NCBI RefSeq assembly: GCF_008370045.1
Contig: NZ_VOBN01000004.1
Span: 1 to 64,000 of the forward strand
DNA: 64,000 nt
Direction: 5' to 3'
Origin: Pseudomonas sp. ANT_J12
Lineage (GTDB): Bacteria; Pseudomonadota; Gammaproteobacteria; Pseudomonadales; Pseudomonadaceae
Part shown: positions 35,910-44,632 of the stretch, piece after piece
Layout of the letters: each line of letters begins with the position of its first letter
Position numbering within the stretch: the first letter of the stretch is position 1
Program-made: the position numbers and the translations under genes
Notes under the pieces: model-generated
Told to the model about the DNA's origin: nothing
Database searches by the model: none
What the model saw: the letters and a program-made list of their open reading frames with translations, nothing else

Positions 35910-37409
35910 ATGAATATTCTGTACGACGAACGCATCGACGGCGCGTTGCCCGATGTCGACAAAGCCGCCCTGCTCAACCGCCTGCACCAGCAAATCCCCG
36001 ACCTGGACGTGCTCTGGCGCGAGGAAGAACTCAAGCCCTACGAATGCGACGGGCTCTCCGCCTATCGCACCACGCCGATGCTGGTAGCCTTGCCCCGGCG
36101 TCTGGAGCACGTGCAAAAACTCCTCGAAATCTGTCACGCCCAACAAGTGCCGGTAGTCGCTCGCGGCGCAGGCACCGGATTGTCTGGCGGCGCCTTGCCC
36201 CTGGAAAAAGGCGTGCTGCTGGTGATGGCGCGGCTCAACCAAATTCTGCACATCGACCATGAAGCCCGCACCGCGCGGGTCCAACCCGGCGTGCGCAACC
36301 TGGCGATTTCCCAGGCTGCGGCGCCGTTCGGCTTGTATTACGCGCCGGATCCGTCCTCGCAAATCGCCTGCTCCATCGGCGGCAACGTCGCGGAAAATGC
36401 CGGCGGCGTGCATTGCCTCAAGTACGGCCTGACCGTGCACAACCTGCTGAAACTCGAAGTGCTGACCATCGAAGGCGAACGCCTGACCCTGGGCTCCGAA
36501 GCCCTGGATTCGCCGGGTTTCGATCTGCTGGCGCTGTTCACCGGTTCCGAAGGCTTGCTGGGGATCATCACCGAAGTCACGGTCAAGTTGCTGCCCAAAC
36601 CCCAGGTCGCCAAGGTCTTGCTGGCCAGTTTCGATTCGGTGGAAAAGGCCGGTCGCGCTGTGGCCGATATCATCGGCGCCGGGATCATCCCCGGAGGCCT
36701 GGAAATGATGGACAACCTGGCGATTCGCGCCGCCGAGGACTTTATCCACGCCGGCTACCCGGTGGACGCCGAGGCAATCCTGCTCTGCGAACTGGACGGC
36801 GTCGAAGCCGATGTCCACGACGATTGCCAGCGCGTGCGCGAGGTCATGCAACAGGCCGGCGCCAGCGAAGTGCGCCAAGCTAAAGATGAAGCCGAACGCG
36901 TGCGCTTCTGGGCCGGGCGCAAAAATGCCTTCCCGGCCATTGGCCGCCTCTCGCCGGATTACTACTGCATGGACGGCACCATCCCCCGCCGCGAATTGCC
37001 TGGCGTGCTCGAAGGCATCGCCCGCCTCGGCGCCGAACATGGCTTGCGCGTGGCCAACGTGTTCCATGCTGGCGACGGCAATATGCACCCGTTGATTCTG
37101 TTCGACGCCAATCAGCCCGGCGAACTGGCCCGGGCCGAAGCGTTGGGCGGGCAGATTCTGGAGTTGTGCGTGAGGGTCGGCGGCAGCATCACCGGCGAGC
37201 ACGGCGTGGGTCGGGAGAAAATCAATCAGATGTGCGCGCAGTTCAACAGCGACGAATTGACCCTGTTTCACGCGGTAAAAGCCGCGTTCGACCCGCAGGG
37301 CCTGCTCAACCCCGGCAAGAACATCCCAACCCTGCACCGCTGCGCGGAATTCGGTGCGATGCACATTCACGCCGGGCAACTGCCGTTTCCTGAGCTGGAG
37401 CGCTTCTGA
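35910..37409 (+). CDS. glcD: Glycolate oxidase subunit GlcD (FAD-linked)
   Basis: A 499-residue flavoprotein. The FAD-binding PCMH domain contains PVVARGAGTGLSGGALPLE near residue 83, and SIGGNVAENAGGVHCLKYGL follows. The C-terminal cap has MDGTIPRRELPGVLEGI and GNMHPLILFD, and ends GEHGVGREKI. With GlcE and GlcF it oxidises glycolate to glyoxylate at the membrane. ATG 35910 gives the usual MNILYDER start. glcE begins inside its stop codon. No glcC regulator is next to it. Confidence 0.93.
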   Translation: MNILYDERIDGALPDVDKAALLNRLHQQIPDLDVLWREEELKPYECDGLSAYRTTPMLVALPRRLEHVQKLLEICHAQQVPVVARGAGTGLSGGALPLEKGVLLVMARLNQILHIDHEARTARVQPGVRNLAISQAAAPFGLYYAPDPSSQIACSIGGNVAENAGGVHCLKYGLTVHNLLKLEVLTIEGERLTLGSEALDSPGFDLLALFTGSEGLLGIITEVTVKLLPKPQVAKVLLASFDSVEKAGRAVADIIGAGIIPGGLEMMDNLAIRAAEDFIHAGYPVDAEAILLCELDGVEADVHDDCQRVREVMQQAGASEVRQAKDEAERVRFWAGRKNAFPAIGRLSPDYYCMDGTIPRRELPGVLEGIARLGAEHGLRVANVFHAGDGNMHPLILFDANQPGELARAEALGGQILELCVRVGGSITGEHGVGREKINQMCAQFNSDELTLFHAVKAAFDPQGLLNPGKNIPTLHRCAEFGAMHIHAGQLPFPELERF

Positions 37410-38458
37410 TGGCGGATTTCGATGCCAGCGAGGCGCTGCTGGAACAGGTCAACCAGGCGCGGGCGAACGCCACGCCGCTGCGGATTCAGGGCAGCAACAG
37501 CAAGGCGTTTCTCGGCCGCGAGGTGGCCGGGGAAGTGCTCGACACCCGTGTCCATCGCGGCATTGTCAGCTATGACCCGACGGAACTGGTGGTCAGTGTT
37601 CGCGCGGGCACTCCATTGACCGAACTGCTGGCGGCGCTCGACGCCAAGGGGCAAATGCTGCCCTGCGAGCCTCCGTCATTCGGTGAAGGCGCCACCGTCG
37701 GCGGAATGATCGCTGCGGGGTTGTCCGGGCCCCGGCGGCCATGGTCGGGTTCGGTGCGCGACTTTGTCCTCGGCACCCGCGTCATCACCGGCCTCGGCAA
37801 ACACCTGCGCTTTGGCGGCGAAGTGATGAAAAACGTCGCCGGCTATGACCTGTCGCGCCTACTGGTGGGCAGTTACGGTTGCCTCGGCGTGCTGACCGAA
37901 GTCTCGCTCAAAGTGCTGCCCAAACCCCGGCAATGCCTGAGCATCAGCCTGGAACTCGACAGTGCTCGGGCATTGAGCAAACTCGCCGAATGGGGCCAAC
38001 AACCTTTGCCGATCAGCGCGGCGAGCCATGATGGTCAGCGCCTGTTTCTGCGGCTGGAGGGTGGCGAAGGCTCGGTGACGGCGGCGCATCAACGGCTGGG
38101 CGGTGAGCCGTTGGATTCGGTGTATTGGACTGAACTGAACGAGCAACGACTGGATTTTTTCGATGAAGGCCTGCCGTTGTGGCGGCTGTCTTTGCCCAAC
38201 AACCTCGGCCCGTTGTCGCTGCCCGGCGAGCAACTGATCGACTGGGCCGGCGCGCAACGCTGGCTAAAATCCGAGGCCGGCAACATCCAGTCACTGGCCC
38301 ATGAACTGGGCGGTCACGCCACCTGTTTCAGTCACGGCGCCAGCGACACGCCCTTCCAGCCACTGGCCCCGGCGCTGTTGCGCTACCACCGGCAACTCAA
38401 GGCGCAACTGGACCCGCAAGGGCTGTTCAATCCTGGCCGGATTTACGCGGAGTTCTAG
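37409..38458 (+). CDS. glcE: Glycolate oxidase FAD-binding subunit GlcE
   Basis: A 349-residue protein with half of the FAD-binding fold: PTELVVSVRAGTPLTELLA, PPSFGEGATVGGMIAAGLSG, and VMKNVAGYDLSRLLVGSYG further on. Its ATG shares one base with the glcD stop (TGATG). It ends one base before the glcF start. It is needed for the GlcDEF complex but carries little catalysis itself. Confidence 0.93.
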   Translation: MADFDASEALLEQVNQARANATPLRIQGSNSKAFLGREVAGEVLDTRVHRGIVSYDPTELVVSVRAGTPLTELLAALDAKGQMLPCEPPSFGEGATVGGMIAAGLSGPRRPWSGSVRDFVLGTRVITGLGKHLRFGGEVMKNVAGYDLSRLLVGSYGCLGVLTEVSLKVLPKPRQCLSISLELDSARALSKLAEWGQQPLPISAASHDGQRLFLRLEGGEGSVTAAHQRLGGEPLDSVYWTELNEQRLDFFDEGLPLWRLSLPNNLGPLSLPGEQLIDWAGAQRWLKSEAGNIQSLAHELGGHATCFSHGASDTPFQPLAPALLRYHRQLKAQLDPQGLFNPGRIYAEF

Positions 38459-38459
38459 C

Positions 38460-39680
38460 ATGCAAACCACCCTCAGCGAGCAGTCGCGCAAGCTGCCACG
38501 GGCCGCCGAAGCGGAAAAGATCCTGCGCACGTGCGTGCATTGCGGGTTCTGCAACGCCACCTGCCCGACCTATCAATTGCTGGGCGATGAACTGGACGGC
38601 CCGCGCGGGCGCATCTACCTGATCAAGCAAGTGCTCGAAGGCGCCCCCGCCACGGCGAAAACCCAATTGCACCTGGACCGTTGCCTGTCGTGCCGCAACT
38701 GCGAAACCACCTGCCCGTCCGGCGTGGATTATCACAACCTCTTCGACATTGGCCGGGCCGTGGTCGATCAAGCGGTGCCGCGCCCCGTGGGTCAGCGGTT
38801 GCTGCGCGAAGGGTTGCGGGCACTGGCGCCGAATCCGAACCTGTTCAAGTCATTGCTAAAGATCGGCGCGACGTTTCGGCCGTTATTGCCACGGGGTTTT
38901 GAAGCCAAGTTGCCCCACGACCTGCCCGCCACCGGCGAGCGCCCTGCCCCGCGGCATGCCCGGCGGGTGTTGATGCTCGAAGGCTGCGTGCAACCCGGTC
39001 TGTCGCCCAACACCAATGCCGCGACGGCGCGGGTGCTCGATCGGTTGGGGATCAGCGTGATCCCGGCGCCGGAGGCCGGTTGTTGCGGTGCGCTGGACTA
39101 TCACCTCGACGCCCAGGCCAAAGGGTTGGACCGCGCCCGACATAACATCGACACCTGGTGGCCGCACATCGAAAACGGCGCCGAAGCGATTGTGCAGACG
39201 GCAAGTGGTTGCGGTGCGTTCATCAAGGATTATGGCCATCTGCTGGAACGTGATCCGGCGTATGCCGCCAAGGCTTTGCGGGTCAGTGCGCTGGCGCTGG
39301 ATCTGGTGCAAGTGCTGGCCGATGAACCTTTGGAACGGGTCTGCGCCGCGACGGATCAGCGAATTGCCTTCCATTGCCCCTGCACCTTGCAGCACGCGCA
39401 GAAACTCGGCGGCGCGGTCGAGGCCGTGCTGAGCCGTTTGGGCTTCAACCTCACAACCGTGCCGGACAGTCATTTATGTTGCGGCTCGGCCGGGACTTAT
39501 TCCCTGACCCAACCGGAACTGGCCCGGCAACTGCGGGACAACAAGCTCAATGCCCTGGAAAGTGGCCATCCGGCACTGATCGTCACCGCCAACGTCGGCT
39601 GCCAAAGCCACCTCGCCAGCGCTGGACGCACGCCGGTTCGGCACTGGATCGAATTGGTGGACCAGTCGCTGGGAGAATGA
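38460..39680 (+). CDS. glcF: Glycolate oxidase iron-sulfur subunit GlcF
   Basis: A 406-residue protein with two 4Fe-4S motifs: CVHCGFCNATCP near residue 22 and CLSCRNCETTCP near residue 72. Two CCG domains follow (EAGCCGALDYHLD and SHLCCGSAGTYSLTQPELA), which bind further cofactors. It passes electrons from the flavin subunits to the membrane quinone pool. The start at ATG 38460 lies one base after the glcE stop. The frame upstream inside glcE is not part of the gene. Confidence 0.93.
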   Translation: MQTTLSEQSRKLPRAAEAEKILRTCVHCGFCNATCPTYQLLGDELDGPRGRIYLIKQVLEGAPATAKTQLHLDRCLSCRNCETTCPSGVDYHNLFDIGRAVVDQAVPRPVGQRLLREGLRALAPNPNLFKSLLKIGATFRPLLPRGFEAKLPHDLPATGERPAPRHARRVLMLEGCVQPGLSPNTNAATARVLDRLGISVIPAPEAGCCGALDYHLDAQAKGLDRARHNIDTWWPHIENGAEAIVQTASGCGAFIKDYGHLLERDPAYAAKALRVSALALDLVQVLADEPLERVCAATDQRIAFHCPCTLQHAQKLGGAVEAVLSRLGFNLTTVPDSHLCCGSAGTYSLTQPELARQLRDNKLNALESGHPALIVTANVGCQSHLASAGRTPVRHWIELVDQSLGE

Positions 39681-39768
39681 AGTTCGTAGGAATCTTCGTT
39701 TGTCGGCGTGGCAGAAGGCTGCGATCTTTTCTCGCATCCTCTCTGTTACCGCGCCAGGAATTTTTTTC

Positions 39769-41148
39769 ATGAACCACCCCAGCTTCGTCAGCCCCGACCT
39801 GATCCGCCAGCGCTTCTCCAAAGCGATGTCCGACATGTACCGAGAAGAAGTGCCGCTGTACGGCGCGCTGATGGAACTGGTGGAGCAAACCAACCGCCAG
39901 GTGCTCGATAGCGATCCGCAGATCGCCCGGCAGCTCGAAAGCACTGGCGAAATTCAGCGCCTGGACCTGGAACGCCACGGCGCCATCCGCGTCGGCACCG
40001 CCGCTGAACTGGCCACCCTCGCCCGGTTGTTCGCCGTGATGGGCATGCAACCGGTGGGCTATTACGATTTGACCCCGGCCGGGGTGCCGGTGCATTCCAC
40101 GGCGTTCCGCGCGGTGCATGAAGCGGCGCTGCAGGTCAGCCCGTTCCGGGTGTTTACCTCATTGCTGCGCCTGGAGCTGATCGAAAACCTGGAACTGCGC
40201 GCCTTTGCCCAATCGGTGCTGGATAAACGCCAGATCTTCACCGCGAAGGCGTTGGCGCTGATCGAACAGGCCGAAACCCACGGCGGGCTCACCGAGAAGC
40301 AATCCTGGGATTTCGTCGAACAAACTCTGGAAACCTTCCGCTGGCACCACAGCGCCACCGTCACCGCCGCGCAATACCAGCAACTCAGCGCCCAGCATCG
40401 ACTGATCGCCGACGTGGTGGCGTTCAAAGGCCCGCACATCAACCACCTGACCCCGCGCACCCTGGACATCGACATCGTCCAGGCGCAGATGCCCGCCCAC
40501 GGCATCACCCCCAAAGCCGTGATCGAAGGCCCGCCACGCCGGCAGTGCCCGATCCTGCTGCGTCAGACCAGCTTCAAAGCGCTGGACGAACCGATTGCGT
40601 TTACCGATCAGGACCAGACACGTGGCAGCCACAGCGCGCGTTTTGGCGAAATCGAACAACGTGGCGCGGCGCTCACGCCTAAAGGCCGGGCGCTTTACGA
40701 TCGTCTGCTTAATGCCGCGCGTGATGAGCTGAAGGACTTCCCGAATGAAGCCAACGCCGCCCGCTACAACGAATTGATGACTCAACACTTTGGCGAATTC
40801 CCTGACACGCTGGAGGGCATGCGCCGACAGGAACTGGCGTACTTTCGCTACTTCGTGACGGAAAAGGGGTTGGTGGCGGATGGGCTGGACGGTGTTTCGC
40901 TGGACGAGTTGCTCAGCGCCGGGTATGTGCGGGTTGAACCCATGGTGTATGAGGACTTTTTGCCGGTGAGTGCGGCGGGGATTTTCCAGTCGAACCTGGG
41001 GGAAGCCGCGCAGACCCGCTATGACGTGCAGTCAAATCAGCAGGCGTTCGAGCAGGCGCTGGGGCGGTCGACCATTGATGAGTTGGGGTTGTATGCGCAA
41101 ACGCAGCGGCGCTCGATTGAGGCGTGTTACGCCGCGCTCAAGCGCTGA
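39769..41148 (+). CDS. hglS: 2-oxoadipate dioxygenase/decarboxylase (DUF1338, HglS/YdcJ type)
   Basis: A 459-residue VOC-fold iron enzyme. The N-terminal FVSPDLIRQRFSKAMSDMYR and PLYGALMELVE, followed by GYYDLTPAGVPVHSTAFRAV with a metal-binding His, fit the DUF1338 family. The P. putida member converts 2-oxoadipate to D-2-hydroxyglutarate in D-lysine catabolism. ATG 39769 is preceded by GCCAGGAA. It follows glcDEF by 88 bases on the same strand, so a hydroxy-acid oxidase and an enzyme making a D-hydroxy acid may be co-expressed. Confidence 0.87.
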   Translation: MNHPSFVSPDLIRQRFSKAMSDMYREEVPLYGALMELVEQTNRQVLDSDPQIARQLESTGEIQRLDLERHGAIRVGTAAELATLARLFAVMGMQPVGYYDLTPAGVPVHSTAFRAVHEAALQVSPFRVFTSLLRLELIENLELRAFAQSVLDKRQIFTAKALALIEQAETHGGLTEKQSWDFVEQTLETFRWHHSATVTAAQYQQLSAQHRLIADVVAFKGPHINHLTPRTLDIDIVQAQMPAHGITPKAVIEGPPRRQCPILLRQTSFKALDEPIAFTDQDQTRGSHSARFGEIEQRGAALTPKGRALYDRLLNAARDELKDFPNEANAARYNELMTQHFGEFPDTLEGMRRQELAYFRYFVTEKGLVADGLDGVSLDELLSAGYVRVEPMVYEDFLPVSAAGIFQSNLGEAAQTRYDVQSNQQAFEQALGRSTIDELGLYAQTQRRSIEACYAALKR

Positions 41149-41154
41149 GAAACC

Positions 41155-41221
41155 TGTAGGAGCACGGCTTGCCGACGATGGCGTCTTCAAAATCGCCATC
41201 GCGAGCAAGCTTTGCTCCTAC
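41155..41221. repeat. REP inverted pair, family A
   Basis: A hairpin of the TGTAGGAGCACGGCTTGCC type between convergent genes. Its right arm touches the stop codon of the DJ-1-like gene at 41218-41220. Confidence 0.78.
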
Positions 41222-41898
41222 CTTTGCAACGCTGCCAACAGGGCTTTGGCCGTCGCTTCCGAAGATGCCGGATTCTGCCCGCTCAACAACAACCCATCGG
41301 TGGTGATGTAGCTCGCCCAATCAGCGCCCTTCGAATAAATCCCGCCGTTGGCCTTCAACTCATCCTCGACCAAAAACGGCACCACGTCGGTCAACTGCAC
41401 GGCCTCTTCTTCTGTGTTGCTGAACCCGGTCACCCGCTTGCCTTTGACCAACGGCTGACCGTCCGCATCCTTCACATGGCGCAACACACCCGGCGCATGG
41501 CAAACCGTCGCCACCGGCTTACCGGCCTTATAAAACGCCTCGATCAGCGCGATCGAGTCTTTATCTTCCGCCAAATCCCACAGCGGGCCATGGCCGCCCG
41601 GATAGAACACGGCATCGAAATCCTCAGCCTTCACGCTGCTCAACACCACAGTAGATGCCAGCGCGGATTGCGCAGCCGAATCCTTGCGAAAACGATCGGT
41701 GGCGGCGGTTTGCGCGTCCGGCTCGTCGCTTTTCGGGTCCAGCGGTGGCTGGCCGCCCTTGGGCGAGGCCAGGGTCAACTGAGCGCCGGCGTCCTTGAAC
41801 GTGTAATACGGCGCGGCGAATTCTTCCAGCCAGAAGCCGGTTTTCTTACCGGTGTTGCCCAACTGATCGTGGGACGTTAGAACCATCAGGATATTCAT
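41218..41898 (-). CDS. DJ-1/PfpI-family protein, Hsp31-like (type 1 glutamine amidotransferase fold)
   Basis: A 226-residue protein. NILMVLTSHDQLGNTGKKTG at the start and VFYPGGHGPLWDLAED near residue 85 are typical. ATVCHAPGVL near residue 126 carries the nucleophilic Cys with the nearby His. This pattern is shared by YhbO-like and Hsp31-like glyoxalase III/deglycase proteins. ATG 41898 is chosen at the first strand. It is divergent from an old yellow enzyme gene, with an operator-like palindrome between; both act on reactive electrophiles. Confidence 0.87.
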   Translation of the reverse strand: MNILMVLTSHDQLGNTGKKTGFWLEEFAAPYYTFKDAGAQLTLASPKGGQPPLDPKSDEPDAQTAATDRFRKDSAAQSALASTVVLSSVKAEDFDAVFYPGGHGPLWDLAEDKDSIALIEAFYKAGKPVATVCHAPGVLRHVKDADGQPLVKGKRVTGFSNTEEEAVQLTDVVPFLVEDELKANGGIYSKGADWASYITTDGLLLSGQNPASSEATAKALLAALQR

Positions 41899-42024
41899 AT
41901 CGTTCTCACTTGAGTTCAGGAATAGTCGGACGCTCATTGGCGCTTGGGTACTGAGTCATTGACCACCCGGTTGGGCGGTTCGTTTCACCGAGTGGCCGGA
42001 TCATACGGAAGCTTTTCAAATTTA

Positions 42025-42046
42025 GATATTGATATATCGCAATATC
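42025..42046. promoter_or_regulatory. Operator-like inverted repeat GATATTG-N8-CAATATC
   Basis: A perfect 7-bp inverted repeat with an 8-base AT-rich spacer in the 240-base gap between the divergent DJ-1-like and old yellow enzyme genes. A partial third half, GATA, follows at about 42049. The ArsR-type gene at 43367 is a candidate regulator. Confidence 0.5.
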
Positions 42047-42138
42047 GTGATACTCCTATAAAGGCGTTCACAGCGCACCCTGCTCAGCCTCGGCTGACGG
42101 CGTACGAACGCACTCATTCCGCTTTACAGGACTTATCG

Positions 42139-43269
42139 ATGACCGGTTCCACCCTCTTCACGCCCATCCGCCTCGGCCCGTTCACCCTGCAAAACCGCGT
42201 GGTGCTGCCGCCACTGACCCGTTCGCGCAGCACTCAGCCGGGCAACATTCCCAACGCCCTGATGGCCGAGTATTACCGTCAGCGCAGCAGCGCCGGTTTG
42301 CTGATCACCGAAGGTATTCAGATTGAACCGCGCGGCCAGGGTTACGCCTGGACACCGGGGATTCACAGCCAGGCACAGATCGACGGCTGGAAACAGGTCA
42401 CTGCAACGGTGCACCTTGAAGGCAAGCCGATCTTTGCCCAGTTATGGCATGTCGGCCGGGTCTCACACACCTCACTGCAACCGGGTGGCGCCGCACCGAT
42501 CGCACCTTCAGCCATCCCGGCGACGGCGGTCAGCGTGTTTATCGAAACCGGCCCGGGCACGGGTGCGTTGGCCGAACCATCGGTGCCGCAAGCGTTGAGC
42601 ACCGAACAGGTCAAAGAACTCGTCCAGCTTTACGCTCAAGCGGCGCGCAATGCCGTGGAAGCCGGTTTCGATGGCGTCGAGTTGCACTGCGCCAATGGTT
42701 ACCTGGTCAATCAGTTCATCTCTGAACACAGCAACCAGCGCACTGACGAATACGGCGGCTCGCTGAGCAATCGCCTGCGTTTCCTGCGGGAAATCACCGA
42801 AGCCGTGGCGGCGGTGGTGGGCAAGGATCGGGTCGGTGTGCGGTTTGCACCACTGTTCGCCAGCACTGATGAAGCACGGGTCTACCTCGGACTGGTAGAA
42901 GAGAACCCGCACGAAACTTACCTGGAAGCCGTCAGATTGATGGAACAGATCGGCATTGCCTACGTGTCCCTGGCCGAAGCCGATTGGGATAACGCCCCGG
43001 AACTGCCAATCACCTTCCGCCAAGCCGTCCGCGAGTCGTTTAGCGGGTTGCTGATGTACGCCGGCAAGTACTCGGGCGAACGCGCCGACAACGTGCTGAA
43101 CGCTGATTGGGGGGATTTGATCGGCTTCGGCCGCTGGTTTATCGCCAACCCGGACCTGCCCGCGCGCCTGCTGAATCAATGGCCGCTCAATGAACTGGAC
43201 GCCTCCAGCCTCTACGGTGGAACCGCCGTCGGGTACAGCGATTACCCGCGCTACCAGCCGAGCCTGTAA
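42139..43269 (+). CDS. Old yellow enzyme-family alkene reductase (NemA/XenA-like)
   Basis: A 376-residue FMN barrel enzyme. LFTPIRLGPFTLQNRVVLPP at the start binds FMN. LWHVGRVSH near residue 102 and the Tyr in the HCANGYLVNQFI region provide the substrate and proton-donor residues (HCAN being the His-Asn type). HSNQRTDEYGGSLSNRLRF follows. It reduces double bonds of enones, maleimides or nitro compounds with NAD(P)H. ATG 42139 was chosen because the barrel starts there; 65 codons upstream in frame are not protein-like. Confidence 0.9.
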   Translation: MTGSTLFTPIRLGPFTLQNRVVLPPLTRSRSTQPGNIPNALMAEYYRQRSSAGLLITEGIQIEPRGQGYAWTPGIHSQAQIDGWKQVTATVHLEGKPIFAQLWHVGRVSHTSLQPGGAAPIAPSAIPATAVSVFIETGPGTGALAEPSVPQALSTEQVKELVQLYAQAARNAVEAGFDGVELHCANGYLVNQFISEHSNQRTDEYGGSLSNRLRFLREITEAVAAVVGKDRVGVRFAPLFASTDEARVYLGLVEENPHETYLEAVRLMEQIGIAYVSLAEADWDNAPELPITFRQAVRESFSGLLMYAGKYSGERADNVLNADWGDLIGFGRWFIANPDLPARLLNQWPLNELDASSLYGGTAVGYSDYPRYQPSL

Positions 43270-43366
43270 ACTGCGCGGCCGATCGGTTCCTTGATACGCG
43301 GGACGATCTGCCGGCCTCAGGGTTTCGGCTTATTTCGACGCAGCACACAGGCTCCCAGGCTCGACC

Positions 43367-43672
43367 ATGACCCTTGATCTGAACGACATCATCAAAGCCC
43401 TTTCCAACCCCACACGCTTGCAAATCATGCTGTGGCTGAAGGACCCGCGCGTGCACTTCCCGACCCAGGAACGCGACCCGGAGGCCTTCGGTGTGTGCGT
43501 CAGCATCATTCAGGAAAAGGTCGGTCTTTCGCAGTCCACGGTATCGCTGTACCTCACCGCCCTGCAACGAGCCAATCTGGTCACCTCGCAGCGGATCGGG
43601 CCGTGGACTTATTACCGGCGCAACGACACAACCATCGCTCAGTTTGTCGAGCAAATCGGTGTCAGCCTCTGA
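43367..43672 (+). CDS. ArsR-family winged-helix regulator
   Basis: A 101-residue protein. IIKALSNPTRLQIMLWLKDP opens the winged helix, and QEKVGLSQSTVSLYLTALQR is the recognition helix. A single Cys (VCVSII) lies before it. It may sense an electrophile or a metal. It follows the old yellow enzyme gene by 97 bases on the same strand and may repress that gene and the DJ-1-like gene. It is the last ordinary gene before the secretion island. Confidence 0.85.
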   Translation: MTLDLNDIIKALSNPTRLQIMLWLKDPRVHFPTQERDPEAFGVCVSIIQEKVGLSQSTVSLYLTALQRANLVTSQRIGPWTYYRRNDTTIAQFVEQIGVSL

Positions 43673-43692
43673 GTGATGGCGCATGGCCTTGA

Positions 43693-43814
43693 TGCGCAAG
43701 AAGTTGCGCACTAATTTTTCAAAAACAACCTCCAATATCGCTAAGCGCCAACCCCGCTTTGGCCTGTAGCCGAGTGCGCAAGAAGTTGCGCAGTACTGCG
43801 CAACTTCTTGCGCA
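43693..43814 (+). promoter_or_regulatory. Three 18-bp palindromes, likely enhancer sites of a sigma-54 activator
   Basis: TGCGCAAGAAGTTGCGCA occurs at 43693-43710 and 43775-43792, and its reverse form at 43797-43814. Each has 7-base arms (TGCGCAA/TTGCGCA) around a 4-base centre. Centres two and three are 22 bases apart, two helix turns, so bound dimers would sit on the same face. They lie 87-208 bases upstream of the -24 element of hcp, the usual place for enhancer-binding activators such as VasH/Sfa. Confidence 0.7.
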
Positions 43815-43900
43815 CTTTATGAGGTGATTTCCCTCCAAACTCACCCAAGCGCTTGAAAAACCTCGACCATCCCCCCGGTTTATATAGCCCTCACCTTTTC

Positions 43901-43916
43901 TGGCACGGACCTTGAT
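43901..43916 (+). promoter_or_regulatory. Sigma-54-type promoter of the hcp gene
   Basis: TGGCACGGACCTTGAT matches the -24/-12 pattern TGGCACG-N4-TTGC with one change (TTGA). It is preceded by a C-T-rich stretch and lies 70 bases before the hcp ATG. The enhancer-like palindromes upstream support the reading. hcp promoters of several T6SS are known to use sigma-54. Confidence 0.7.
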
Positions 43917-43985
43917 AACAGTTAGGCACCCACCGGGCGATTTCGCCTCCGGGCACTTTTATTTATCAAGCAAGGAGAGCATCCC

Positions 43986-44501
43986 ATGGCAACACCTGCC
44001 TACATGTCCGTCACTGGCGAAAAACAAGGCCTGATCACTGCTGGCGCATTCACCGCTGACTCCGTTGGCAACACCTACCAGGAAGGTCACGAAGACCAGG
44101 TCATGGTTCAGGCGTTCAGCCACGACGTGATCATCCCGCGTGACCCACAGTCCGGCCAACCAACCGGTCAGCGCGTTCACAAGCCAGTCGTGATCACCAA
44201 GGTCTACGACAAAGCTTCGCCACTGCTGCAAGCCGCACTGACTTCCGGCGAGCGCATGAGCGAAATCGTTATCCAGTGGTACCGCACTTCGGCCCAAGGG
44301 ACCCAAGAGCACTACTACACCACCAAGCTGGAAGACGCGATCATCGTCGCCATCAACAACAAAATGCACAACTGCCAGGATCCGTCGAACTCCCACTTCA
44401 CGCACCTGGAAGAAGTACAGTTCACCTACCGTAAAATCACCTGGACCCACGAAGTATCCGGTACTTCGGGTTCCGATGACTGGCGTCAACCAGTCGCTTA
44501 A
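43986..44501 (+). CDS. hcp: Hcp-family type VI secretion tube protein
   Basis: A 171-residue protein with the Hcp pattern: AYMSVTGEKQGLITAGAF at the start, QVMVQAFSHDVIIPRD and GQRVHKPVVITKVYDKASP in the middle, and FTHLEEVQFTYRKITWTHE near the end. Hexamers stack into the secreted tube that carries effectors. AAGGAG precedes the ATG by 8 bases. It lies alone with vgrG, away from any T6SS structural genes in this window. The length and the lack of an added domain mean it is a plain tube protein. Confidence 0.95.
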   Translation: MATPAYMSVTGEKQGLITAGAFTADSVGNTYQEGHEDQVMVQAFSHDVIIPRDPQSGQPTGQRVHKPVVITKVYDKASPLLQAALTSGERMSEIVIQWYRTSAQGTQEHYYTTKLEDAIIVAINNKMHNCQDPSNSHFTHLEEVQFTYRKITWTHEVSGTSGSDDWRQPVA

Positions 44502-44632
44502 TCGCGGCTGACCGCTTTACGCATCGGCCAGCTCTGCTGGTCGATGTTGTTTACGCCTTTCCAGAATTTCGCGTCTGCTGATCCTTTGATCGGGTATTGG
44601 TTTACGCCGCAGCACAGCACGAGGAACAAGGG

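Noticed and set aside
35808-37379. A 523-codon minus-strand frame across glcD
   Set aside because: It is antisense to glcD and runs through a REP; no ribosome site or protein motif.
43693-43814. The repeated 18-mers as a small CRISPR array
   Set aside because: There are only three copies, unequally spaced (82 and 22 bases), one reversed, each itself a palindrome, and no cas genes are near.
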